DNA of 60,905 nt from positions 1 through 60,905 of the IMG/VR virus record IMGVR_UViG_3300027733_000061; one strand, 5' to 3'. The translations under genes and the position numbers were made by a program. Shown in pieces: positions 8,864 to 15,933 of this stretch (the first letter of the stretch is position 1; each line of letters begins with the position of its first letter). The notes under the pieces are model-generated. The model made no database searches, had not been told where the DNA came from, and saw only the letters and a program-made list of their open reading frames with translations. The DNA is from a virus.

Positions 8864-10074
8864 TTTATTAAAGATTTATAAAGTTCCGCTCTATTTTTTG
8901 TGACCACATTCAAATCATATGTGTCTTTAACCGTTTCATACAATCGTTGTCCCAAGTCATAAGCAAAGTTAGGATTATCAATTAATTTTTTCATGTTTTT
9001 AGCCCAATCACTATGATTTTTTACTTCATCAACTAAAAGTGCATTTCCGTCAGAGAATTGACCATTTTTTAATGCGTGTTTTAAATCAATAGTGTAGGGA
9101 CCAACATTTGAAGCAATAATTGCTTTTTTGTAAAAACCAGCTTCAATAACTTTTAATTGCGACTTAACTCGGTTAAAAATATGATTTACAATCGGAGCTA
9201 ATGAAACGTCAAATAATCTATAATTTGAAGCGTAACTTGTAACAGGTTTTGTCCAAACTCGATTGTAAAAAGGTTCAGACTCCATAATATATTCAGAATC
9301 CTCAAATTTTTTCAGGTATTCAAGATGTTGGGGAGAAACTAACTTATAATTGTCAGTAAAAATTTCTTCATAACGTGCCCATACGGTTTCTTCTGGTCGT
9401 ATCGGTCTTTGTTTTTGTTCACCTGTTTCTTTATTAATTTCAGTAACACTTCCTCTTGTATCGAAACCACATAGATACAATGAAAATTTGTCATGACTAT
9501 CTTTTAATTTATTTGTAACACCGTTTAATAATTTTAAATCATGTAAGTGAGAAGAACCGCCCAACCATCCAAAACGAAGTTTATCTGACGGTTTTGTTTC
9601 ATATTTAAATTGAGGTTCTTTTGGATTAATGGCGTTTGGAAGAACGTATACGTTTTTATTAATTTTAGATATTTCTGAAGCGAATAAAGAAGTTGTTGTT
9701 GTAACATGTGCTGCTACTTTTAAATTTGCAACTATCTTTTCATTTATTTTGTTCTGTATGATTAGTTGATGAATTGGGTGTTCTTTAGTCGGCAACCAAT
9801 AGTCGTCTAAATCCATAATTGTAATTACTCCAATAGAGTTTAACCTTTTGATTAAATCATTAGCTTGGTCAAAATCTTGACCAATTGACCTATGGAAGTG
9901 AACAATGTCATATTGTTTCCAATAGTTATAATCATTAATTTTTGGGTCGTAATCTATATCTACGTGAAATTCATCTGAGTGATTATTTTGTAACATTACG
10001 TGAGGGTCTATAGACCTAAATTTTCCAACTCCTGTGCGGTCACTAGCTAGAACAAGTACTTTAATTTTTTTCAT
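8860..10074 (-). CDS. GT4-like (GT-B) glycosyltransferase, first gene of the operon
   Basis: I start the gene at the ATG at 10074 (404 residues, MKKIKVLVLASDRTG). The longer frame to 10116 would need a TTG start sitting almost on the predicted transcription start of the promoter at 10124-10156. The protein has a GT-B layout: an N-terminal domain with GVGKFRS and YDIVHFHRS, a middle with VYVLPNAINPKE, then the C-terminal domain with LRFGWLGGSSHLHDL. Near residues 315-345 are LKVIEAGFYKKAIIASNVGPY and DGNALLVDE, equivalent to the E-x7-E nucleotide-sugar site of GT4. It is the promoter-proximal gene of a roughly 10 kb overlapping operon. Confidence 0.75.
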   Translation of the reverse strand: MKKIKVLVLASDRTGVGKFRSIDPHVMLQNNHSDEFHVDIDYDPKINDYNYWKQYDIVHFHRSIGQDFDQANDLIKRLNSIGVITIMDLDDYWLPTKEHPIHQLIIQNKINEKIVANLKVAAHVTTTTSLFASEISKINKNVYVLPNAINPKEPQFKYETKPSDKLRFGWLGGSSHLHDLKLLNGVTNKLKDSHDKFSLYLCGFDTRGSVTEINKETGEQKQRPIRPEETVWARYEEIFTDNYKLVSPQHLEYLKKFEDSEYIMESEPFYNRVWTKPVTSYASNYRLFDVSLAPIVNHIFNRVKSQLKVIEAGFYKKAIIASNVGPYTIDLKHALKNGQFSDGNALLVDEVKNHSDWAKNMKKLIDNPNFAYDLGQRLYETVKDTYDLNVVTKNRAELYKSLIK

Positions 10075-10123
10075 GTGTGTAATTGATTTTTTAAATATAG
10101 AGGGCGTATTAACCAACTATAAT

Positions 10124-10156
10124 GAAAATATAAAACTAATTTACAATTAAATCAAT
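10124..10156 (-). promoter_or_regulatory. Putative -33/-7 promoter of the glycosyltransferase operon
   Basis: Read on the minus strand, ATTG (10156-10153) is followed after 20 nt by TATATTTTC (10132-10124). The -7 box matches those in front of gp32 and the SNF2 helicase, and the spacing fits the Bacteroidota housekeeping pattern (TTTG, 19-21 nt, TAnnTTTG). The start of transcription would fall near 10119, leaving a leader of about 45 nt before the ATG at 10074. Confidence 0.5.
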
Positions 10157-10180
10157 CCTCAAAATATTCATTAAAAAAAA

Positions 10181-10210
10181 ATCCACCTAAAATAGGTGGA
10201 TTTTTTTTTA
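10181..10210 (-). terminator. Rho-independent terminator
   Basis: The 9-bp stem ATCCACCTA / TAGGTGGAT (10181-10189 and 10193-10201) has a 3-nt loop. It is flanked by an A-run on the left and a T-run on the right, so it can terminate in both directions. On the minus strand it closes the 12725-10224 transcription unit just upstream of the GT operon promoter. Confidence 0.85.
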
Positions 10211-10223
10211 ATTTTATTTAAAG

Positions 10224-10859
10224 TTATTTTACTTTTTGAATTTTTGTAACTCTACCTAAAAATATGTGTTTACCAACTTTAAATTGGATTGATTCGTTGG
10301 CATCTTCAGATGATTCGCTGATGACACCAGCGTCTTGCAATTCTTCTCTAATAACATCTCTAACCACATCTCTTACAACATCTCTAATCATTGTTCTCAT
10401 TTCATTTATATTAAATTGTGATTGTACGTTTTGAGTTGTTGTTTTGATATTTGATTTTGGTAATGAATCGGATGGTTGTAAATTTTTACTTTCCATTTTC
10501 ATTAGTCTTTGTGCCCCTTCAATAATATCATCCGATATTGATGCACTTGACATAGTATTGGGTTGTATTATTGGTTTTTCAATCATTAATTTTTTAATTT
10601 CCTCTGGTAATTTTGAATTTAAAATTTTTGATTCTTCAATTGGTTTTGTTGGGTCAAAGTTTGGTTTTTGACTCTGTGTTGGGGTTTCAGATAAAAATTC
10701 TTGTGGTATGTTATACGTAGCCTGAGGAGTGTTAAAACTCTCTAACATTGGTGCCGCATTAATATTTTGTGGAATTTCACCTCTTTTTATTGTGCTCTGT
10801 CTGTCCATAATTTTTTTGGACACGGCCAATCTTTGCATTAATTCTTCTGCTGATGACAT
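10224..10859 (-). CDS. Uncharacterised phage protein with Arg/Asp repeats near the C-terminus
   Basis: I do not recognise this 211-residue protein. The N-terminus (SSAEELMQRLAVSKKIMDRQ) is helical. Residues 35-140 are polar and rich in Pro, Asn, Gln and Ser, so probably disordered. Near residues 157-172 is a charged helix built from three imperfect copies of RDVV/RDVI, followed by a compact basic C-terminus (QFKVGKHIFLGRVTKIQKVK) that looks like a small beta barrel. The disordered middle with short folded ends suits a scaffold, core or adaptor protein, but that is a guess. It is the last gene of the minus-strand unit 12725-10224 and is followed by a strong terminator. Confidence 0.6.
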   Translation of the reverse strand: MSSAEELMQRLAVSKKIMDRQSTIKRGEIPQNINAAPMLESFNTPQATYNIPQEFLSETPTQSQKPNFDPTKPIEESKILNSKLPEEIKKLMIEKPIIQPNTMSSASISDDIIEGAQRLMKMESKNLQPSDSLPKSNIKTTTQNVQSQFNINEMRTMIRDVVRDVVRDVIREELQDAGVISESSEDANESIQFKVGKHIFLGRVTKIQKVK

Positions 10860-10872
10860 ATTTTTTTATTTT

Positions 10873-11262
10873 TTATTCATTATCAAATTTAGCGTTAAGT
10901 AAAACTCTAATCATTGATTTATCACCTTGTGGATTATAGTTAGGTCTAACTTCATCAAACTTATCAAAGGAGGGTTTATATGTAAAGATTTTATCTACTC
11001 TAAATAATCTCCAACCTGGTAAAACATTACCTTTATTTTGTGCACTGTAGGAAGCACCTTCTCTTTCCCACGCTCTTAAAACCATATTATCTCTTTTTGA
11101 AAATCCTAAACACACAGGCTCTATTGTTCTATATCCTTTACCACCATTATCATTACCATCATAGTAAATTGTTACCACGTTTCTTTTTTTAATAGAATCC
11201 GTCATGTCAGAAATTGCGGCAATTTCTGTAATCAATTCACTAAGATTGCTGACTAATTTCAT
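10873..11262 (-). CDS. Stand-alone WYL-domain-like protein
   Basis: The 129-residue protein resembles a lone WYL domain. A short N-terminal helix is followed by NVVTIYYDGN (the family's conserved I.Y strand), GYRTIEPVCLG (R.hEP.xLG), MVLRAWERE (yLxAxd) and PGWRLFRVDKI (the R.FrldRI segment). WYL domains bind nucleic acid or nucleotide ligands and regulate helicases and transcription factors, including CRISPR and phage-defence genes. There is no helix-turn-helix, so any regulatory role would need a partner. The ATG overlaps the stop of the 97-residue gene upstream by 4 bases. Placement among probably late small genes suggests expression with virion proteins. Confidence 0.65.
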   Translation of the reverse strand: MKLVSNLSELITEIAAISDMTDSIKKRNVVTIYYDGNDNGGKGYRTIEPVCLGFSKRDNMVLRAWEREGASYSAQNKGNVLPGWRLFRVDKIFTYKPSFDKFDEVRPNYNPQGDKSMIRVLLNAKFDNE

Positions 11263-11552
11263 TGTGGAACGTAATAAGGATTTTTTTCTGAAAATTTATT
11301 ACTTTTCAAATCGTCTTTTCTTTCAAATCTATCAAGTGCTGTTCCTGCATTTTGATTGTATATATCTAAATCACCACCAGTACCTCTACCTTTACCATCA
11401 CCATCTGCTAATGCTGCGGGATTAACACTTGAATAGGGATTAACTTCCTTGAAATCATTACGAGCGAACATTTTTCTTCTTTGTTCTTCGGCAATTTTTG
11501 ACAACGTGTTGTCAGGTTGCGAAAAATCTAATTTATCTGATTGAACTGCCAT
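11259..11552 (-). CDS. Small uncharacterised protein
   Basis: This 97-residue protein has no recognisable family. It is hydrophilic, with a helical N-terminus (LSKIAEEQRRKMFARND), then a Gly/Asp-rich middle (ADGDGKGRGTGGDLDIYNQ) and a charged C-terminus ending NPYYVPQ. No Cys, signal peptide or membrane segment is present. It overlaps both neighbours in ATGA or single-base fashion, so it belongs to a coupled operon with the WYL-like gene. The low complexity and size suggest a structural accessory or a virion-packaged adaptor, which I cannot support further. Confidence 0.55.
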   Translation of the reverse strand: MAVQSDKLDFSQPDNTLSKIAEEQRRKMFARNDFKEVNPYSSVNPAALADGDGKGRGTGGDLDIYNQNAGTALDRFERKDDLKSNKFSEKNPYYVPQ

Positions 11553-12016
11553 TACAATATTTTTTTAATTAAATAGTTTATTTTTTTAACTTCTTCTTTT
11601 ATTGACGTATCAAATTTATTTCCCCCCTTTTCATGTCTTTTACTTGGTATTAAATTAATGCCATTTTTTTCATGAGTGTCGTTAAACTGGTTTTGCATTC
11701 CCGTATCACTTTTAACTTTTTTTCCACCCTCGACACTGTTTCTCCAAGTTTTTAAAACCTCATCACACCAAGATTTCATTCTGTCTCCACCGTTTAAAAT
11801 AAAAGGAGCGTCCTTTTTATTTCCGTTGTAACCATCAAACCAATTTTTTATTCTTTTTATTTGTTGGTAGGTTGCAACTTTTTTTTCACGCAATTCTTTA
11901 TTTCTATTATACCCTTCAGTTCCTTCGTCACCATCTGTCGAACTAAAACATTGTTCTAAATGTTTTAACAATGTATCGGGCACAACCGCCTTTCTATCGT
12001 ATAATGAACTATTCAT
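11552..12016 (-). CDS. Uncharacterised protein
   Basis: I do not recognise this 154-residue protein. It is mostly helical and charged, with a conserved-looking aromatic helix IKRIKNWFDGYNG near residues 54-66. This is followed by MKSWCDEVLKTWRNSVEGGKK and a C-terminal SIKEEVKKINYLIKKIL helix. It contains only two Cys. Its ATG overlaps the stop of the 238-residue gene by 8 bases, indicating translational coupling. The gene is part of the five-gene minus-strand unit that starts at 12725. Confidence 0.55.
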   Translation of the reverse strand: MNSSLYDRKAVVPDTLLKHLEQCFSSTDGDEGTEGYNRNKELREKKVATYQQIKRIKNWFDGYNGNKKDAPFILNGGDRMKSWCDEVLKTWRNSVEGGKKVKSDTGMQNQFNDTHEKNGINLIPSKRHEKGGNKFDTSIKEEVKKINYLIKKIL

Positions 12017-12725
12017 CTTTTAACATATAAATTAATTCTTGAAGAGAAATGTTGTTGTCATTTGCCATTTTTTTAAGGGCTCTTACATTTTTTTTAATTA
12101 AATCACCAATAACACCATCGTCTGATTTTCTTGATTTGTCTAATAAAATTTCCTCATCTAATTCCAACTCTTTTAGTATTTCTCTATCTATAAACCCTTT
12201 TTTCTTTTTTATTTGTGGGGGTGTTTTTTTATCTAACCCTTTTTTCTTTCCTTGGTCTAATGTTCTTACTTTTGCGTTTTGTGGTTTTAACTTTAATTCT
12301 TTTTTGAAAAATTTCTCAGTTTCTTCTGCATCCATAAATTTTGTGTCTTCGAAACCAAAAGCCTTCGACATGTCAATTTCTTTTACGTGACCTTCACCAT
12401 AATAACCATACCAACCCCTTAAAAGTGGGTCTCTTGGGTTTTTACTCATAGAAACAATTTTATCTGTAGTTGTCGGGTTGTTTTTTGTTCCTGTCGTTGC
12501 AGGATTCAAAATAGGTATAGAAGATGATTTCCAAGTTCCATCATCATCTACCAATTCTGTAACCTCACCATCTGAGTTTTTTGTTTTTTTTGTGAAAATT
12601 TCATGACTCTTACAAGGCATAAAAATCTTCTTACCTTTTTCTGTATGTTGGTGTGAACCTGTACATCCTAAAGTCTTAGCAACTCTTTCTGCTCTTTCTT
12701 TTGTAGAATATTTATAAGTTTTCAT
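12009..12725 (-). CDS. Uncharacterised protein with a possible Cys/His metal site
   Basis: The 238-residue protein opens with a basic helix and then a compact segment holding C21, H25, H27, C38 and H41 (GCTGSHQH followed by MPCKSHE). The spacing C-x3-H-x-H-x10-C-x2-H could bind zinc. The rest is Lys-rich, with a GWYGYYGEGHV block near residue 103 and a very basic stretch (KKTPPQIKKKKG) before two C-terminal helices (NVRALKKMANDNNISLQELIYMLKD). A DNA-associated or head-internal protein is conceivable. It is the first gene of its operon, with a late-type TATTTATA box 13 nt upstream of the ATG. Confidence 0.6.
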   Translation of the reverse strand: MKTYKYSTKERAERVAKTLGCTGSHQHTEKGKKIFMPCKSHEIFTKKTKNSDGEVTELVDDDGTWKSSSIPILNPATTGTKNNPTTTDKIVSMSKNPRDPLLRGWYGYYGEGHVKEIDMSKAFGFEDTKFMDAEETEKFFKKELKLKPQNAKVRTLDQGKKKGLDKKTPPQIKKKKGFIDREILKELELDEEILLDKSRKSDDGVIGDLIKKNVRALKKMANDNNISLQELIYMLKDE

Positions 12726-12738
12726 TTAATACTTTTTA

Positions 12739-12746
12739 TATAAATA
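12739..12746 (-). promoter_or_regulatory. Late-type TATTTATA box for the 12725-10224 operon
   Basis: On the minus strand the box reads TATTTATA and ends 13 nt before the ATG at 12725. It is one of two opposed boxes in the 49-nt divergent region 12726-12774. Confidence 0.5.
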
Positions 12747-12759
12747 TCTTCTGTTAAAG

Positions 12760-12767
12760 TATTTATT
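12760..12767 (+). promoter_or_regulatory. Late-type TATTTATT box for the fibre-like gene
   Basis: The box TATTTATT is preceded by AG and ends 7 nt before the ATG at 12775, so the mRNA would have almost no leader. Confidence 0.45.
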
Positions 12768-12774
12768 AATAAAA

Positions 12775-15471
12775 ATGCCAAGTCAAAGTATTAATTCATA
12801 TTTTACACCAAAATATTCCCAAAAATTAAATTTTGCGGACTATTTTGATTTTACACTTGTCGGAGACGAAAAAGACTACGATGAAGAAGTGGTATTCTCT
12901 AACGAACTCATCGCATACAATGACGGAAATAGACTTCCAATTTTATTTGATTTAGGAAATTCCAATACTTGTCCTCAAATACCTATGTTATTTAATAACT
13001 TTTATATCAACGCCACATTAGTTAGTAAAAATTATTACAACCCTAATAATGTTGATTTAAATTGTATATCAGCATTTACAGGAACTTGTGACGTGGGATT
13101 AGTGGGTACTGATAATGGATTGTTTACATCTTTAACTGGTCAAACTTTGTACTACACCATGGGGATTAGAAACGATTTTAAATTTAATCCCTATTATTAT
13201 GATAGACGTATGAAGATGCATATGGTTACGGGTTATACTAATCCACCAAATGTGGTTTTTTCAGGAAGACCTAAGCAATCTATGTATAATATTGTGTCAA
13301 AATTTAACCAAAAGGTCGGTTATTATCAAGAACTATATGGTGGGTTTTATCAAGGATTTTATAAACTTTTTGGTTATGACTATGAAGTTTTTCCTGAACG
13401 AGTAAATAAAGGTTGGACTATGGAGACGGTTATAAAACCAAGAAACATAGAAGAATACGGAATTAATACTTTAACACAAGAATACTTAAATACAAAATAC
13501 CCAAGTAATTCCGGCACTTTTTTCTATTTTGGGACAAGAGCCGAAAACAAATTTTATCATTACGCAAGCGGTAGTCCTGAATCTGATTCGGGATATACTA
13601 GAAGTACAATAGGTTTAGGTAGTTTAAGTAGTTGTACTTGTTATCAAACGGGATACACAAATGCAAATTGTGTAAAATTATACCCCACAAGTTCAACTAC
13701 AGCGTATCATAATATTGGGTGTAATTGCGGAGGATGTACAGAACAAATTCCAAACCCTCCTTTAGACCCCAAGTTTGATGTATTATCAAATGGATTATCA
13801 ATGAGATTTAGTGGTTGCCCTTTAAATCCAAGTTTATGTGTAAAATACATAAAAATTACAGGAGATTGTGTTACAACAGGTGTTTGTGAAACTACTGGTG
13901 TTACTTTTCAAACAGGATATACAATTACAGAAGTATGTACTCCCCCAATTTATGAAATTTGTGATTACATTTGTGGTACAATAACTGAAGACAGATGGGT
14001 AATGGTTACGGCAGTTTTTGAAAGATATACAACAATGGAAGAGTGTGATTTATTAAATCTTGGTGGTTTAGGGGATATAAGAGAGGTAACTTACCAATCT
14101 ATTTTAAACGGGACTGCATATAATTTGATTATGCCACCTGAAACACATTCTGGTGACACAAAAGAAAATAAAGTTTATAGAATTGTTTTTGACCATAAAT
14201 GGTTTGATGATACTTGGTATAGATTAGGAAGACTCAAATTATATATTAACGGTTACTTATTCACCATAATTGAAAACTTTGAAGAAATAATCCCAAGAGA
14301 ATTAAATTGTGAAAAAGAAAAACAAATCGGTGTACCGTTTAATATTTCTTGGGGTGGAGGTAGTCAAGGATTACACGACAATTTAATATTTGATTCTTGT
14401 CAACAATGGTCTTGGTCTGTTGGTAATATTGGCACAAATTTAATTTATACAAATTGTAGCGGGAGTATAATAACATTATCAGGTTTGACAGGACAATCAA
14501 ATACAATTACTGTAGAATATGGTTCAATACCTTACTTTACATCGGCATCAACTGCTAGTACTTTAACCTTTATTGGTGATTATATACCTTTGAGTGGTCC
14601 TTACATACAAGACCCTGAATTATTTCCAGATGAAATTTTATCAGCAACTTCTTTAAATTCTTTATCGACAAATATTTTAGTTGAACAAAATTTTGGGGGT
14701 TCATTTATGGGTGGTATATCACAGTTTAGAATGTATACTGAACCTTTTGCAAGTCCTCAAGTACAACACAACTTTAGAATTTTAAAAGATAAATTTAATT
14801 TGTTTGATTATTGGTGTCCTAATTGTTTGGCGCCTGCACCGACACCGACTCCAACTCCTACACCTACACCAACTCCGACACCGACCCCAACTCCTACACC
14901 TACACCAACCCCTACGCCCGCAAATATACTTGCAGTGGCAATACCGTGTTTAGGTGAATCTGAAGCGGAAGTTATTTCAATACCTCCACAATATCAAAAT
15001 CTTGACATCTATTATGTTGTTGGTGGAACAAATGGTCAATGTTATATTGTTACAGGTCCATCTGCAGGGCCTCAAACCGTGACATGGAACGGTCAAGTTT
15101 ATGGTCAAAACGCAGATTGCTCGTTATGTCCTCCTGCTCCGACACCAATACCTTGCTTAACAACACACCCGTACTTATCTTCATATTTAAGTTTTTCTAC
15201 CAATCAATACGGTAATTTTTCAAATAATTATTCGTTGGCTTGTAGTTCGTTGTTGTGTTTATCTGCCGGAACATGTAACACCAATGGAGCAATTAATCCT
15301 ATGCACATTGATACTCCACAAATTCAAGTTGGTACGGTGTTCTATAGTGGACCTACGACATGTAATTACTATGGTATGACAGGATTTTATATCGCACAAA
15401 ACGGAGCAAACTACGTATTAATAAGTATTTCGAATGGAATTGTTACTCAAGTATTAAATAATTGTTCATAA
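12775..15471 (+). CDS. Cys-rich fibre-like virion protein with Thr-Pro linker
   Basis: The 898-residue protein is probably a surface fibre or appendage. Residues 1-680 are beta-rich with many aromatic residues. They include a lectin/laminin-G-like stretch near residues 480-560 (RLGRLKLYINGYLFTI, FNISWGGGSQG), which in other proteins forms a jelly-roll sandwich. Cysteines are frequent (for example NCGGC and CETTG motifs), unusual for a cytosolically assembled virion protein. A Thr-Pro repeat (residues 687-715) forms a stiff linker to a C-terminal domain of about 180 residues, again with many Cys and ending VLNNCS. It reads divergently from the 12725 operon and has a late-type box. Receptor binding or adhesion is inferred from this layout only. 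Confidence 0.6.
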   Translation: MPSQSINSYFTPKYSQKLNFADYFDFTLVGDEKDYDEEVVFSNELIAYNDGNRLPILFDLGNSNTCPQIPMLFNNFYINATLVSKNYYNPNNVDLNCISAFTGTCDVGLVGTDNGLFTSLTGQTLYYTMGIRNDFKFNPYYYDRRMKMHMVTGYTNPPNVVFSGRPKQSMYNIVSKFNQKVGYYQELYGGFYQGFYKLFGYDYEVFPERVNKGWTMETVIKPRNIEEYGINTLTQEYLNTKYPSNSGTFFYFGTRAENKFYHYASGSPESDSGYTRSTIGLGSLSSCTCYQTGYTNANCVKLYPTSSTTAYHNIGCNCGGCTEQIPNPPLDPKFDVLSNGLSMRFSGCPLNPSLCVKYIKITGDCVTTGVCETTGVTFQTGYTITEVCTPPIYEICDYICGTITEDRWVMVTAVFERYTTMEECDLLNLGGLGDIREVTYQSILNGTAYNLIMPPETHSGDTKENKVYRIVFDHKWFDDTWYRLGRLKLYINGYLFTIIENFEEIIPRELNCEKEKQIGVPFNISWGGGSQGLHDNLIFDSCQQWSWSVGNIGTNLIYTNCSGSIITLSGLTGQSNTITVEYGSIPYFTSASTASTLTFIGDYIPLSGPYIQDPELFPDEILSATSLNSLSTNILVEQNFGGSFMGGISQFRMYTEPFASPQVQHNFRILKDKFNLFDYWCPNCLAPAPTPTPTPTPTPTPTPTPTPTPTPTPTPANILAVAIPCLGESEAEVISIPPQYQNLDIYYVVGGTNGQCYIVTGPSAGPQTVTWNGQVYGQNADCSLCPPAPTPIPCLTTHPYLSSYLSFSTNQYGNFSNNYSLACSSLLCLSAGTCNTNGAINPMHIDTPQIQVGTVFYSGPTTCNYYGMTGFYIAQNGANYVLISISNGIVTQVLNNCS
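14833..14919 (+). repeat. Thr-Pro-encoding repeat
   Basis: The repeat consists of alternating ACN-CCN codons encoding about fourteen consecutive Thr-Pro pairs after Pro-Ala-Pro. Codon third positions vary, so the repeat is kept by protein selection and not only by recent slippage. It forms the linker inside the fibre-like protein. Confidence 0.9.
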
Positions 15472-15489
15472 ACCACATAAGAAGAAAAA

Positions 15490-15843
15490 ATGGAATTTTT
15501 TATAAATCAAAACTCTACATTACCAATTTTGAAAATGGAACCAGTCGTGGACGGTAGAAGTGACTCTTATAAAAATATTATAGAAATTTTAGATAATGCA
15601 ATTATTCGTTTTTCAATGAAAGACGAAAAGAATGGAATACAAAAAATATTTATGAACCAAGCTTATATTGTCGAGAAATTAAAAAATAACCCTGATAGTC
15701 CAACTGAATATTATTTATACTACAAATGGACTGCGAATGATACAAAAATAAAAGGTAGGTTTATAGGTGAATTTTCCATAGTTTTACAAAATGGAGAATT
15801 GATTTCACCAATTAGAGAAAATCTTTATATAAACATCGTTTGA
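15490..15843 (+). CDS. Small beta-rich virion-associated protein (BppU-like, tentative)
   Basis: The 117-residue protein alternates short strands and has a C-terminal segment GRFIGEFSIVLQNGELISPIRENLYINIV. This closely resembles the end of Ig-like N-terminal domains in baseplate upper proteins (BppU family). The middle (NGIQKIFMNQAYIVEKL and TEYYLYYKWTANDT) fits the same small beta sandwich. Such domains dock receptor-binding proteins onto a baseplate. It follows the fibre-like gene by 18 bases, so the two are likely co-transcribed and may interact. The start is an ATG after AAGAAGAAAAA. Confidence 0.5.
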   Translation: MEFFINQNSTLPILKMEPVVDGRSDSYKNIIEILDNAIIRFSMKDEKNGIQKIFMNQAYIVEKLKNNPDSPTEYYLYYKWTANDTKIKGRFIGEFSIVLQNGELISPIRENLYINIV

Positions 15844-15870
15844 CATTAAGACAAGACATTTTTATATTTA
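15839..15870 (+). promoter_or_regulatory. Putative -33/-7 promoter of the DNA polymerase gene
   Basis: TTTG (15839-15842, overlapping the stop of the preceding gene) is followed after 20 nt by TATATTTA (15863-15870). This is the same architecture and spacing as the promoter of the small RHH gene. The 3' part also matches the late box (TATTTATT, 15865-15872), so the two classes overlap here. Transcription would start near 15876, leaving a leader of about 58 nt. Confidence 0.5.
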
Positions 15871-15933
15871 TTAAAAAAGGGAAACCACAACATAGTTTGT
15901 GAGAATAATAACCCAAAATTAATAATATAAAAT

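Noticed and set aside
10075-10116. N-terminal extension of the GT4 gene starting at a TTG (10116)
   Set aside because: The longer start uses TTG at the predicted transcript start, while ATG at 10074 gives a typical GT-B N-terminus (KIKVLVLASD) and a plausible leader.
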